Numbered from the stretch's first letter, positions 1 to 8,948 are shown. The stretch: DNA of 64,000 bases from Kribbella voronezhensis (GCF_004365175.1 NZ_SOCE01000001.1:3107403-3171402), one strand, 5' to 3'. Numbers and translations are program-made. The notes: a model not told the origin generated them from the letters alone.

Positions 1-150
1 ATTCCAGTTGTTCCATCGTCGCGCCCAGGTCCTGCCGGATCGTGGTCAGCGCCGCTGCCACCACCAGGACGTCGAGCGCGACCATCACCGAGCCGATCGA
101 GGTCAGCGCCAGCACCCAGCGCTGTTCGACCGTGGTTCGTTCCTTGCTCA
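1..150 (-). CDS. MFS transporter, N-terminal fragment (runs off window)
   Basis: The first 50 residues of a minus-strand gene are present; the rest lies beyond the left edge. The start is GTG at 150, with a strong GGAGG ribosome site 4 nt upstream. The peptide begins with a short polar stretch, then a hydrophobic first helix containing VALDVLVV and the ending TTIRQDLGAT. This is the TM1 and loop signature of 14-TM drug exporters (EmrB/QacA, DHA2). In that family the Asp in TM1 and the following loop take part in proton-coupled efflux. The substrate cannot be inferred. It is divergent from the ABM-fold gene at 279. Confidence 0.72.
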
Positions 151-278
151 CAGCTCCTCCAGAAACTCGCAGTCACTGGTACAGACAAGTGCGAGCGGCC
201 GGAATCATCGCTGCGATGAGTTCCGCTCTCCGACGCGGTCTGAACCAGTGAGAGCAACCGCTATCGACGGAGGATGAG

Positions 279-566
279 ATGAGTACTTCGGTGATTCGTT
301 ACCGGACCAAGCCCGAGGCGGCCGATGAGAACCAGCGGCTGATCGAGATGGTCTTCGCGGAGCTGGCGGTCAAGGCTCCGGCCGGGCTGCGCTACAGCAG
401 CTACCGGCTGGACGACGGCGTGAGTTTCCTGCACATCGCCGACGGCGACGGGCTGCAGGACCTGCCGGCCTTCCAGGAATTCCAGCGCGGCCTCGCCGAC
501 CGCCTGGTCGAGGGGCCCACCCGAACGCAGGCGACGCAGGTCGGCGGCTATGTCACACAGAGTTAA
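279..566 (+). CDS. Small ABM-fold (dimeric alpha/beta barrel) protein
   Basis: A 95-residue soluble protein with a GGAGG site 6 nt before its ATG. It starts with a beta strand (SVIRYRTKP), followed by a helix rich in Glu (ADENQRLIEMVFAEL), a YSSYRLDDG strand and an FQEFQRGLADR helix. This order matches antibiotic-biosynthesis-monooxygenase-like dimeric barrels, a family of cofactor-free oxygenases and binding proteins. No catalytic residue can be assigned. It is transcribed away from the MFS gene and lies upstream of a flavoenzyme, but the 121-nt gap argues against tight coupling. Confidence 0.6.
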   Translation: MSTSVIRYRTKPEAADENQRLIEMVFAELAVKAPAGLRYSSYRLDDGVSFLHIADGDGLQDLPAFQEFQRGLADRLVEGPTRTQATQVGGYVTQS

Positions 567-687
567 CGATCCGGAGGTTTGAGGCTGCTTTAGGGGGCCG
601 GAGCAACTATCTCCCCAAGAAAGCTACCGCTGGGGTCGGACCAGATCTACGGTGAAAAAGCTGGACCAACCAGGGGGAGGACCACTC

Positions 688-2082
688 ATGACCCAACTTG
701 CCGACAGCGGCATCGGAGACCTGAGAACGACGATCGGCGGGGCGGTAGTCGCCCCGGCCGATCCCGGCTACGACGACGCGCGCAAGGTGTGGAACGCGAC
801 GATCGACCAGCGCCCGGCGGTGATCGTCCAGGCGCGCAGCGTTGAGGACGTCAGTCGTGCCGTCGGCTTCGCGCGCGAGAACGGTCTGGAGATCGCCGTC
901 CGGGGCGGGGCGCACAGCCCCGGCGGCGCCTGCACGGTCGAGGACGGCCTGGTGATCGACCTCAGCCGGCTCAACCAGGTCACCATCGATCCGGTCGCGA
1001 AGCGGGCCCGGGTCGGCGGCGGCGCCCTGCTCGGCGATCTCGACGCCGCGGCTCAGCAGTACGGCCTGGCGGTGCCCGCCGGCATGGTCAGCCACACCGG
1101 CGTCGGCGGGCTCACACTGGGTGGCGGGATGGGCTGGCTGACCCGCAAGTTCGGGCTCAGCATCGACAACCTCGTCTCGGCCCAGGTCGTCACCGCCGAC
1201 GGCCGGATCCTGCGCGCTGCCGAGGACGAGAACCCCGATCTGCACTGGGCGCTGCGCGGTGGTGGCGGCAACTTCGGTGTCGTGACCGAGTTCGAGTTCC
1301 ACTTGCACGAGGTCGACCCGATGGTCCGGTTCGGCCTGCTCTTCTGGGAGCTCGACAAGGGTCCGGAGATGTTCCGGCTGGCCCGCGAGGTGATCGCGAA
1401 ACTGCCCCGCGAGGTGAACATCGTGATCGGCGGACTGAACGCGCCGCCGGCGCCGTTCGTCCCCGAAGAGCACCACTTCAAGCCCGGCTACGTCATGATC
1501 GTGACCGGCTTCGGCGAGGCCGAGGAGCACGAGCAGGTGCTGGACGAGCTCCGGCTCTCGCTGCCGCCGCTGTTCGAGTTCGCCACCCCGATGCCGTACG
1601 TCGCGCTGCAGCAGATGCTCGACGAGGCGAACGCGTGGGGACAGCACACCTACGACAAGGGCACCTACCTCGACGACCTGACGGACGACGTCATCGAGGT
1701 GCTCACTGATCAGCTGCCGCGCAAACAGTCGCCGCTGTCGGTGATGTTGTTCTACCGGCTGGACCAGGCGTACTCGGAGGTCGCCGACGACGCGACCGCC
1801 TTCAGCGGCAGCCGCGCACCGGGCTACGCGCTGTTCCTGGTCGCGATCGCCCCGACGTCCGAACTGCTCGCGCAGGACCGGGCCTGGGTGCGATCGTTCT
1901 GGACGGCGCTCCAACCGCACAGCCGGGGCATCGGGAGCTACGTCAACGCGATCAGCGACGAGGCGGCCGACGACCGGGTCCGTGCTTCGTACGGGGCGAA
2001 GTACGACCGGCTGGCCGCGATCAAGACCAGCTACGACCCGGACAACGTGTTCCACCGCAACGCGAACATCAAGCCCGCGTAG
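688..2082 (+). CDS. FAD-binding oxidoreductase, berberine-bridge (BBE/6-HDNO) type
   Basis: 464 residues. I place the start at ATG 688 behind a GGGGGAGG site rather than at the in-frame GTG 652. The N-terminal PCMH-type FAD domain has VRGGAHSPGG, whose His is the usual 8-alpha histidyl attachment site, and GLTLGGGMGWL. The second cysteinyl attachment site of bicovalent members is replaced by SHTGVGG, so monocovalent flavin is likely. The C terminus has the BBE motif YDPDNVFHRNANI. Such enzymes oxidise alcohols, sugars or alkaloid-like substrates; the substrate here is unknown. It converges with the next operon, and the stops overlap by 14 nt. Confidence 0.9.
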   Translation: MTQLADSGIGDLRTTIGGAVVAPADPGYDDARKVWNATIDQRPAVIVQARSVEDVSRAVGFARENGLEIAVRGGAHSPGGACTVEDGLVIDLSRLNQVTIDPVAKRARVGGGALLGDLDAAAQQYGLAVPAGMVSHTGVGGLTLGGGMGWLTRKFGLSIDNLVSAQVVTADGRILRAAEDENPDLHWALRGGGGNFGVVTEFEFHLHEVDPMVRFGLLFWELDKGPEMFRLAREVIAKLPREVNIVIGGLNAPPAPFVPEEHHFKPGYVMIVTGFGEAEEHEQVLDELRLSLPPLFEFATPMPYVALQQMLDEANAWGQHTYDKGTYLDDLTDDVIEVLTDQLPRKQSPLSVMLFYRLDQAYSEVADDATAFSGSRAPGYALFLVAIAPTSELLAQDRAWVRSFWTALQPHSRGIGSYVNAISDEAADDRVRASYGAKYDRLAAIKTSYDPDNVFHRNANIKPA

Positions 2083-2467
2083 GGGCCAGCGCCACCGTGA
2101 CGATGAGCGGACCGAGCTCGAGGGTCCGCCATCGCCCGGTGAAGTCAGCCGGTACGTCGAGGCCGTGCTCGGGCCACCACGCGAGCATCGGGACGTCGGC
2201 GAGTTTGCAGAAGCACTCCGCCCGGGTCCACCGCTGCCAGAACTCCTCGTCCCCGAACCGGCGCGCGAGCGGCGCGGGGACCACCTGGTCGGCGTACTCG
2301 GCGTCGATCGCGACCGACCAGCCGGCCGGCGGTACGCCGTACCAGCCGACGCAGCGGAAGTCCGGCAGGTGCGAGCGGGTGACGGCGCCGGCCATCTCCT
2401 CGACCGATCCCACCCGCAGGTGGTCCGGCGCCGAGGCGAGCAGGTCGTCAGATGGAAGCGGCACCAT
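2069..2467 (-). CDS. Small 4'-phosphopantetheinyl transferase-like protein
   Basis: 132 residues, overlapping the SDR stop by 20 nt as the last gene of a four-gene operon. It keeps a recognisable Sfp/AcpS-superfamily core: AIDAE in place of (G/A)VDxE, and about 30 residues later WTRAECFCK in place of W(S/T)xKEAxxK. The Asp and Glu would hold magnesium and the Lys the CoA phosphate. It is much shorter than Sfp (about 220 residues) and closer to AcpS in size. An acyl carrier protein is encoded at the other end of the operon, so a dedicated activating role is reasonable. The divergence of the motifs leaves activity uncertain. Confidence 0.62.
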   Translation of the reverse strand: MVPLPSDDLLASAPDHLRVGSVEEMAGAVTRSHLPDFRCVGWYGVPPAGWSVAIDAEYADQVVPAPLARRFGDEEFWQRWTRAECFCKLADVPMLAWWPEHGLDVPADFTGRWRTLELGPLIVTVALAPTRA

Positions 2468-3194
2468 CGATGACGAGCACCTGGCCGTTGATGTTGGTGT
2501 TCTCCAGCAGCAGCATCCGGACCACCGGAACGACCTCCTCCGGCTCGGTCAGGTGACCGGTCGGCGTACGGCGGACGATCTGGTCGAGCTGGGTCTGGCC
2601 GAGCACGGCCGACATGTCCGAGGCGAAGAAGCCGGGAGCGACCGAGTTGACCAGCACGCGGCCGCCGAGTTCGCGGGCCATCGAGCGGGTCGCGGAGTCC
2701 ATCCCGCCCTTGGTCGCGGAGTACGCCACCAAGCCGGGGTAACCGCGCTGGGCGCAGATCGAGGTGACGTTGACGATCCGGCCCTTGAGGCCCTTGGCCA
2801 TCATCCGGCGCAGGACGAACCGGGTCAGCACCAGCGGCGCGGTCAGGTTCGTCTGGATGATGCCGGCGATCTGCTCGGCCGAGGTGTGCACGTGCAGCGA
2901 GTCCTGGCCGACGGCGGCGTTGTTCACCAGGCCGTCGATCGGACCGAGTTTGCCCTCGACCTCCTTGACGAAGTCCTGGGCGGCCTTGGCGTCGTTGATG
3001 TCGACCGAGCCGACGTGCACCTGGTCCGGGTACTTCTCGGCCAGCGCGGTCAGCTCGGGCGTGACGGTCCGGGCGAAGGCAGCCACCTTCACGCCGGCGT
3101 CGATCAGGTCGTTGACGAAGGCCAGGCCGAGGCCTTTGGACCCACCGGAGACGAGGACCACCTTCGAGGGCGGCACCAGAGTTGGTTCAGACAT
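2448..3194 (-). CDS. Short-chain dehydrogenase/reductase (FabG-like)
   Basis: 248 residues, the usual classical-SDR length. The nucleotide motif is SGGSKGLG, the structural motif is NNAAV, the catalytic Ser lies in NVTSICAQ, and Tyr and Lys are in YSATKGG. The C terminus is typical of FabG-like enzymes, with INGQVLVIDGA. It lies between the AMP ligase (8-nt overlap) and the PPTase-like gene. That suggests it reduces a 3-keto group on an acyl or aryl thioester held by the operon's own carrier protein. The fold call is firm; the carrier-bound substrate is inference. Confidence 0.9.
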   Translation of the reverse strand: MSEPTLVPPSKVVLVSGGSKGLGLAFVNDLIDAGVKVAAFARTVTPELTALAEKYPDQVHVGSVDINDAKAAQDFVKEVEGKLGPIDGLVNNAAVGQDSLHVHTSAEQIAGIIQTNLTAPLVLTRFVLRRMMAKGLKGRIVNVTSICAQRGYPGLVAYSATKGGMDSATRSMARELGGRVLVNSVAPGFFASDMSAVLGQTQLDQIVRRTPTGHLTEPEEVVPVVRMLLLENTNINGQVLVIDGAASI

Positions 3195-4443
3195 CGCTTT
3201 TCAGGGTCTCCTTCTGGGGAATCTCGTCCAGGAAGCGGATCCGGCGCGGTACGCCGTAGTCCGGCAGCCGGTTCGTGCACCACTGCACCAGGTCGGCGTC
3301 GGTGATCGGCCCGAGGTCGGGCTCGACCACCACCTCGGCGGCCACCATCCGGCCGACCAGCGGGGCCTTGCGGGCGAACACCCGGGCCCAGGCGACGGCC
3401 GGGTGGGCCATCAGCACGTTGCGGACCAGGCCGGCCGACACCTTCGACCCGCCGACGTTGATCTCGTCGGTGTCGAGGCGGCCGGTGATCAGCACCCGGT
3501 CGTCGACGAACTCGACCCGGTCGCCGGTCCGGTGCGCGCCTTCGAGACCGGCACCGTGGTGCGGCGAGCTGATCACCAGCTCGTCACCGTCCACGTGCAG
3601 GATCGGCCGCTCGGCCTCAGGATCGGGGTCTCGGTCCAGCCAGGCCTTGGGGAAGCCCGCCTTGCCGTCGTGGACGACGATCGAGGCGCCGACCTCCGAC
3701 GAGGCGTAGATCCAGGAGATCCGGGCGTCGGGGAAGATCTCGTGCAGCCGGTCCAGGATCGCCTGGTCGACCGGCTCGCCGCCGAGGGTGATCTGCTCCA
3801 GCGGGACCTTGGCCAGCGCCTCGGTGTCGCGGTAGATCGTCTGCCGCCAGAAGGTCGGCGTACCGGAGGCCGCTGTGACGCCGTGCTCGGCCGCGATGGC
3901 CGGCCAGGTCTCCAGTTCCGAAGGCTCGATCACGACCAGGCCCTGGTCGGCCTGGGTGAGTGAGATCGTGATGACCTGCCACCACGCGTAGGTGCCCGGG
4001 GAATACGGCACGAGCCAGGTGCGGGGCTGCTGCTGGCCGCGGACCGTCGTCAGCGACTCGAGTGTGTGGCCGATCCGCTTGGGCCGGCCGGTGGAGCCGG
4101 AGGTGAGCAGCCAGACGCGGCCGGATTCCTCCACCCGCTTGAGTTTCGCGGGGGTGACGGAATGCTCGTCGCCGTTGGCGATCACGACCGCGAAGCCGGA
4201 CTCGCCGAGCTCCTCGCGCATCGCGGGGTCGACCCGCGACGAGGTGGCGACCAGCAGTTCGGTGCCGTGGACGGCGTGGTGCCGGACGGCCGCGAGCGCG
4301 TCGGCGCCGTTGTCCACCAGGACAGCCGCCGGGGAGGGCAGCTGCGGCAGCTTGTGCAGGGTCCGCCAGGTCAGCGTCTTGCCACCGACGACGACACGGT
4401 TGTCGTCACCGATCAAGGCGGTCGTACGACGCCGGCCGGTCAC
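3187..4443 (-). CDS. Short AMP-dependent acyl/aryl ligase (ANL superfamily)
   Basis: 418 residues, about 100 fewer than typical acyl-CoA ligases; the reduction is in the N-terminal subdomain. Adenylation motifs are in order: LLTSGSTGRPKRI (P-loop), YASSEVGA (A5), HRTGDRV (A7), TGRLDTDEINVGG (A8 hinge) and a C-terminal PQKETLKSD with the likely catalytic Lys. The start is GTG 4443, giving a 4-nt GTGA overlap with the carrier-protein stop. It would activate an acid as the adenylate and load it onto the adjacent carrier protein. The pairing is inferred from overlap and order; the acid is unknown. Confidence 0.85.
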   Translation of the reverse strand: MTGRRRTTALIGDDNRVVVGGKTLTWRTLHKLPQLPSPAAVLVDNGADALAAVRHHAVHGTELLVATSSRVDPAMREELGESGFAVVIANGDEHSVTPAKLKRVEESGRVWLLTSGSTGRPKRIGHTLESLTTVRGQQQPRTWLVPYSPGTYAWWQVITISLTQADQGLVVIEPSELETWPAIAAEHGVTAASGTPTFWRQTIYRDTEALAKVPLEQITLGGEPVDQAILDRLHEIFPDARISWIYASSEVGASIVVHDGKAGFPKAWLDRDPDPEAERPILHVDGDELVISSPHHGAGLEGAHRTGDRVEFVDDRVLITGRLDTDEINVGGSKVSAGLVRNVLMAHPAVAWARVFARKAPLVGRMVAAEVVVEPDLGPITDADLVQWCTNRLPDYGVPRRIRFLDEIPQKETLKSDV

Positions 4444-4691
4444 GCCGACTGAAGCTGCTCGATGAAGTCGAGGACGTCACCGACCTTGGCGATCTGCCGC
4501 AGGCCGGGGGCGTCGAAGTTCAGCTCGTCGCCGATCTCGTCCTCGACCCGCAGGGCCAGCTCGGAGAAGTCCAGCGACCGGAAGCCGATCTCACGCAGGT
4601 CCGCGCCGTCATCAGTCGGCAGCGTCTTGCCCTGCGCCTTCATCACCTCACCCATCAGGTCCCGGATCTGCGCGCGCGTCAACTCACTCAT
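4440..4691 (-). CDS. Acyl carrier protein
   Basis: 83 residues starting at ATG 4691 (MSELTRAQIR). A longer frame upstream is unlikely because its added residues do not resemble the family. The phosphopantetheine site is IGFRSLDFSEL, with Ser in the RSLD variant of the DSL motif. The flanking helices and the acidic character fit the four-helix ACP fold. It opens an operon that continues with AMP ligase, SDR and a PPTase-like protein, which together form a self-contained carrier-bound acyl-modification unit. Not the housekeeping fatty-acid ACP, judging by context. Confidence 0.88.
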   Translation of the reverse strand: MSELTRAQIRDLMGEVMKAQGKTLPTDDGADLREIGFRSLDFSELALRVEDEIGDELNFDAPGLRQIAKVGDVLDFIEQLQSA

Positions 4692-4775
4692 GACGCCAGA
4701 GCCTAGCGGCTCCCGCCCGTGTGTCCGACTTCGCGGCAGGACGGTGGTGGTCCAGGTCACTGACCGGGCCTCCGC

Positions 4776-4958
4776 TCAGGGGGTTTCGGGGGCCGGTTGC
4801 TGGTCGGCAGCCTCGGTACGGCGCAGAGCCGATCTGAACCGGCGGAGGCGGTCGCGGATCTCCCAGCCGATCAGGGCGATCACCGGGGTGGCTGTGGCGA
4901 TGGCGGCGAGCAGCAGTTCCTCGACCGGCATGCCCGCGATGTGCTCGCTGATCAACAA
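4776..4958 (-). CDS. Small single-span membrane protein, unknown function
   Basis: 60 residues from a TTG start with GGGAGG 4 nt upstream. After MLISEHIAG there is one hydrophobic segment (about residues 14-32, LLLAAIATATPVIALIG). A strongly basic stretch (RDRLRRFRSALRR) and an acidic/proline tail follow. The charge pattern suggests the C terminus is cytoplasmic. I do not recognise a family. A promoter-like pair lies upstream on the same strand. It could be a stand-alone small membrane protein associated with the glycan locus that starts divergently at 5131. Confidence 0.5.
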   Translation of the reverse strand: MLISEHIAGMPVEELLLAAIATATPVIALIGWEIRDRLRRFRSALRRTEAADQQPAPETP

Positions 4959-5006
4959 GGTGCCTCCCGGTGCTGTGCATGACAGATTGAGAGGAATCGC
5001 CTACTC

Positions 5007-5035
5007 AGTGTAAGGAGATCGGTGCACGGGGTAAA
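5007..5035 (-). promoter_or_regulatory. Probable promoter for the 60-residue membrane protein
   Basis: Read on the minus strand, TTTACC (5030-5035) and TACACT (5007-5012) are separated by exactly 17 nt. They lie about 50 nt before the TTG start at 4958. Confidence 0.42.
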
Positions 5036-5130
5036 CAGGTCGTATCGATCGGCCTGTCATCGTGACGGATGGGGAACTTTCTGCCGCCGAGGGTCCTCTT
5101 GATGGGTAGGACGCGGACGAAGGGACCAGG

Positions 5131-7386
5131 GTGAACAAGGGCGGGCGGGCCGCGGTGATCGCGGCACTGGCGAGCGTGCCGGTGCTGCCGCTCGGCTGGT
5201 TCGCCGGGCTCCAGGCGCAGGACGCCTGGATTCCGGCCGCGTACCTCGGCTACCTGCTGGTCGTCATCGCCGTTCCTGGCACCGTGTTCTGGCGACGATT
5301 CACCGGTGGCACGGGCTGGTTCGCGGTCGACGCAGTCCTGGGTACGACGTTCGGCCTCGCCTGCGAAGCTCTGATCTATCCGCTCGGCCGCTGGCTGGGC
5401 ATACCGCTGCTCGCCTTGGTCCTGCCGGCGCTGGCCCTGGGGATGATCCTGGCACTGCCTCGACGGCAGGAACCGGTCCGGCCGACGCCTTGGTGGGCCG
5501 TCGCCGGGGTGATGGTGTCGGTCGGGGTGGTGTCGGCCTGGTTCATCCGGGTCGGCTCCAGGGTGATAGCGCTCGACGGCCCGGCCGCCCTCCGGCCGAA
5601 TTCGGACTCGCCGTTCCAGCTGTCGCTGGCGGCCGAATTGACGCATCACTTCCCACCACAGGTCCCGTACGTCGCGGGCGAGCCGCTCGCCTACCACTGG
5701 ATGGTCTACAACCACCTCGCCTCCGCACATTGGATCACCGGGATAGAACTCGACGTGCTGACCCAGCGAGTGGTCCCGTTCGCGTTCATGCTGCTGACAG
5801 CGATGGGCGCCGCCGCAGTCGGCATGGTGCTGACCGGGCGGGCGGTAGCCGCGCCGATCGGGGCCGCGCTGACGGTGATGGCCGGAGATCTGTCTCCGTG
5901 GTCGTGGACGACGACCCACACGCTCTACAACGACGGCCCGCTCTCGATGGGCCAGATGATCAGTCCGACGCAAGCGTTCTCCAACCTGCTGATGCTGCCG
6001 CTGATCGCGGTCACCGCCCTGATCCTGCGCAGGAGACCCGGGCAGTCCCGAAGCCGCCTCGCCGGGCTCTTCCTGGTCGCCGCCGTGCTCATCGCAGTCC
6101 TGGCGATCACCAAGGCGACCGCACTGCCCGTGTACGCCGCAGGGCTGCCCGCCGCGTGGATCTACCTGTCCGTGCGTGCTCGCCGGCTCAACCTGCGCGC
6201 TCTCGTCCTCGCTGTGCTGGTCGCCGTCGCCTACGGCGTCAACTTCCTGGCGGTCCTCGGCGCCGAGAACCAAGGGATGGTGGTCAAGCCCGCCGAGACC
6301 TTCCGATCCATGCTGCAAGGGATGACCGTCGGCCTCGCCCCCGCTGTCCGGCCGGGTCCCTCGGTGCTGGTCATCGTCTCGACCGCGCTGCTCGTCGGCT
6401 GGCTGATGCCGGTCGTCGGCGCGCTCCTGATCCGTCGCCGGATTCCGGGCGATCCGATGGCGGTGTTCCTGGTCTTCAGCTTCGTCCTCGCGATCGCGGC
6501 CGCCTCGATCATGTACCAGTTCGGCCAGGCCCAGGTCTTCTTCGCCCGGAACGCGTTCCTCTACGGGGTTCTGATCGCGACCTGGGGTCTGTCGTCACTC
6601 GACCGTCGCGTCTACCTCGCGGTGGCACCCGCCCTCGCGCTCGGGGTCGCGGCGATCTACTACGGGAGATCGCGGTCCCCCGGCGTGATCACGGCCTGTC
6701 GCGATACCGGTTGCCTCGACCGGCTCTTCGCCGAACCGCTGGTGGTCGCGCTGATCGTCGTTGCCGTGGGCATCGTCGTACTCGGCCTCGTTCTCCGGGC
6801 TTCACGCCGTACCTGGGCGGCGATCGCGGTGGCGGCCCTGCTCGGGCTGACGGTTTCGCCGACCATCGTGAGCCTGCAGAAGTTCGCGGGACCGAGCACC
6901 TCGAAGTACGAGTCCATCGCCCCGGGTGGGATCGAGGCGGCACGCTTCATCCGCCGGCAGTCCGGGCCCGATGACCTGATCGCCACCAATATCCACTGCC
7001 GCCAACCGCCCACCAAGGCCGTCGAAGGTGGGCCGGGTGTGAACAAGCGGGCGGCCGAGAGATGCCACAGCGGTTCCTTCTGGATCCCTGGCTATGCGGA
7101 GCGGCGCGTGCTCGTCGAAGGCTGGGCGTACACGGCCAAGGCCAACAACCACGCCGTCACCTCGAGCGACGCGCTCTACGGCCCGTTCTGGGACCAGGAG
7201 AAGCTCCGCCTGAACGACGCAGCCTTCACCGCCCCGACCCGGGAAGGCCTGGAAACCCTGCGCACGAAGTACGGCGTCACGTGGTTGTTCGCCGACTCAC
7301 GGGTCAATCCCATCCCCGACACCCTGAGCAGACTGGCCGAACTGAGATTCCGGTCCGGCACAGTCAGCGTCTATCAGCTTCGCTAG
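5131..7386 (+). CDS. GT-C-like polytopic membrane protein, paralogue 1 of 6
   Basis: 751 residues from GTG 5131, with AAGGGA upstream. It has about a dozen hydrophobic helices, then a soluble C-terminal domain of about 150 residues. The large first extracytoplasmic loop carries NSDSPFQLS, FPPQVPYVAGEPLAYHW and an invariant SPTQAFSN further on. The first motif parallels DxxxH of the five paralogues, but His is Gln here. The FPP...AG...Y(H/Y)(W/F) pattern recalls DUF2298-type GT-C proteins. The tail has two Cys regions, RRVLVEGWAYT, FWDQ and a YGVTWLFAD ending. Proposed role: extracytoplasmic glycosyl transfer from a polyprenyl-phosphate sugar. Membrane topology and paralogy are plain; catalysis is inferred. 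Confidence 0.72.
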   Translation: MNKGGRAAVIAALASVPVLPLGWFAGLQAQDAWIPAAYLGYLLVVIAVPGTVFWRRFTGGTGWFAVDAVLGTTFGLACEALIYPLGRWLGIPLLALVLPALALGMILALPRRQEPVRPTPWWAVAGVMVSVGVVSAWFIRVGSRVIALDGPAALRPNSDSPFQLSLAAELTHHFPPQVPYVAGEPLAYHWMVYNHLASAHWITGIELDVLTQRVVPFAFMLLTAMGAAAVGMVLTGRAVAAPIGAALTVMAGDLSPWSWTTTHTLYNDGPLSMGQMISPTQAFSNLLMLPLIAVTALILRRRPGQSRSRLAGLFLVAAVLIAVLAITKATALPVYAAGLPAAWIYLSVRARRLNLRALVLAVLVAVAYGVNFLAVLGAENQGMVVKPAETFRSMLQGMTVGLAPAVRPGPSVLVIVSTALLVGWLMPVVGALLIRRRIPGDPMAVFLVFSFVLAIAAASIMYQFGQAQVFFARNAFLYGVLIATWGLSSLDRRVYLAVAPALALGVAAIYYGRSRSPGVITACRDTGCLDRLFAEPLVVALIVVAVGIVVLGLVLRASRRTWAAIAVAALLGLTVSPTIVSLQKFAGPSTSKYESIAPGGIEAARFIRRQSGPDDLIATNIHCRQPPTKAVEGGPGVNKRAAERCHSGSFWIPGYAERRVLVEGWAYTAKANNHAVTSSDALYGPFWDQEKLRLNDAAFTAPTREGLETLRTKYGVTWLFADSRVNPIPDTLSRLAELRFRSGTVSVYQLR

Positions 7387-8948
7387 TTGACGGTCGGGAT
7401 CGGCAGGCTCTGGTTCCACGTGCGGTCGAGCGCGGTGATTGTGTAGAGGTAGTGGTGGCCCGGGACTGCGGTGGTGTCTGTGTAAGTGCTGGTTCGCTGG
7501 GTGGCGAGAAGGTTGCGGGCGTCGTTGTCGGGGCACCAGTCGCCGGCGGTGAGGTCGCGGCGGTAGATCGCGTACGACGTGGTGTCGGCTGAGGTCGGGC
7601 GCCACTGCAGGCGTACGCCGGTGGTGGTGTTGCTCGCCTTGACTGCGTGCACCGGAAGCGGCGGGCGGGCGTCGAGGTGCGGCATGGGCGGCACCAGGGC
7701 GGGACGCGTGTACCAGTTGCTGTTCAGCAGCGTGGTCGCGCCGAGCCGGTCGGCGCGGACGTCCTTGGCGGAGAAGTAGATGTCGCCCTTGACCTCGGGA
7801 ACCGTTGTATTGAAGGCCAAATGGTCACTCAGCTCGGCAGGGTCGGACCAGTCGGGCGACTGCGTCGACGTACCGACCTTGTAGGTGGCCTGGCCGATGT
7901 AGAGGTGTACGTCGGTGCCGCGGACCTGTTCGGCCCACCAGGGCACGATCTTGTTGTAGTCGGCCGGAGCGAAGCCGCCGGCCCAGTAGACCTGCGGGAC
8001 GATGTAGTCGATCCACTCCTCACGCACCCAACGCCGGGTGTCCGCCGCGAGGTCGTCGTACGTCTGGACGCCTGCGGTGGTGTCCGAGCCGAGCGGGTCT
8101 GTCGCCTTGTTCCGCCAGACCGCGAACGGGGAGATGCCGAACTTCACCCACGGCTTGGCCGCCTTGATCCGATGTTGGAGCTCCTGGATCAGCAGGTTGA
8201 TGTTGTTCCGCCGCCACTCGGCCAGCGTGGGGATACCGCCGCCGTACTGCGCGTAGGTGGCCGCGTCGTCGAAGACCTGCCCTGCCACCGGGTACGGGTA
8301 GAAGTAGTCGTCGAAGTGCACACCGTCGATGTCGTAGTTCGACACCGCGTCCATGATGGCGTCCTCGACCAGCTTGCGGACCGCCGGGATCCCGGGGTTG
8401 TAGTAGAGCTTGCCGCCGTACGGAAGGACCCACTCCGGGTGCTGCCTCGCCGGGTGCTCGGGGACGAGCGCGCTGAGGTCGGTGTTCATCGATACGCGGT
8501 ACGGGTTGAACCACGCGTGCAGCTCGAGGTTCCGCTTGTGCGCCTCGGCGACTGCGAAGACCAGCGGGTCGTAGCCGGGGTCCCCGCCCTGTACGCCGGT
8601 CAGGTAGCGCGACCACGGCTCCACCTTCGACGGCCAGAACGCGTCGGCAGTGGGACGCACCTGCAGTACTACGGCGTTGTGGTGCTGGCGGACTGCGTCG
8701 TCCAGCCAGCCGACCAGCTCGGTCTGCTGCTGGGCCGCGGTGAGCCCGGTCTTGGACGGCCAGTCGATGTTCACCACCGAGGACACCCAGGTAGCCCGGA
8801 ACTGCCGTAGCGGCGTACTGGGGTCAGCCGCGCAGGCCGTCTCGGCCTCCGCCGGCGGGGCGCCCGTCGTACGGGCTGAGGCAGGTAGGGCGCCGAGGAC
8901 CAGGCCCGCTGTCGCGCCGAGTACGCCGAGGATCCGCATCACACTCAT
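7383..8948 (-). CDS. Secreted GHL10-type glycosyl hydrolase with FN3-like tail
   Basis: 521 residues with a signal peptide (about 1-25, ending ASA). The catalytic region starts FRATWVSSVVNIDWP and continues with LQVRPTADAFW, HAWFNPYR, GVHFDDYFYPYP and VPQVYWAGGF. These are hallmarks of the family-10-like GHL10/DUF187 fold (TIM barrel with catalytic Asp/Glu). Known relatives act on glycans at the cell surface. A fibronectin-III-like domain follows (about 430-521, GVRLQWRPTSADTTSYAIYR). The start ATG 8948 has GGAGAG upstream. It is tail-to-tail with the GT-C-like gene at 5131 (4-nt overlap) and may trim the glycan made by the locus. Confidence 0.88.
   Translation of the reverse strand: MSVMRILGVLGATAGLVLGALPASARTTGAPPAEAETACAADPSTPLRQFRATWVSSVVNIDWPSKTGLTAAQQQTELVGWLDDAVRQHHNAVVLQVRPTADAFWPSKVEPWSRYLTGVQGGDPGYDPLVFAVAEAHKRNLELHAWFNPYRVSMNTDLSALVPEHPARQHPEWVLPYGGKLYYNPGIPAVRKLVEDAIMDAVSNYDIDGVHFDDYFYPYPVAGQVFDDAATYAQYGGGIPTLAEWRRNNINLLIQELQHRIKAAKPWVKFGISPFAVWRNKATDPLGSDTTAGVQTYDDLAADTRRWVREEWIDYIVPQVYWAGGFAPADYNKIVPWWAEQVRGTDVHLYIGQATYKVGTSTQSPDWSDPAELSDHLAFNTTVPEVKGDIYFSAKDVRADRLGATTLLNSNWYTRPALVPPMPHLDARPPLPVHAVKASNTTTGVRLQWRPTSADTTSYAIYRRDLTAGDWCPDNDARNLLATQRTSTYTDTTAVPGHHYLYTITALDRTWNQSLPIPTVN

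Noticed and set aside
607-2055. Open frame of 482 codons antisense to the flavoenzyme
   Set aside because: The flavoenzyme has full family motifs; the antisense frame has none.
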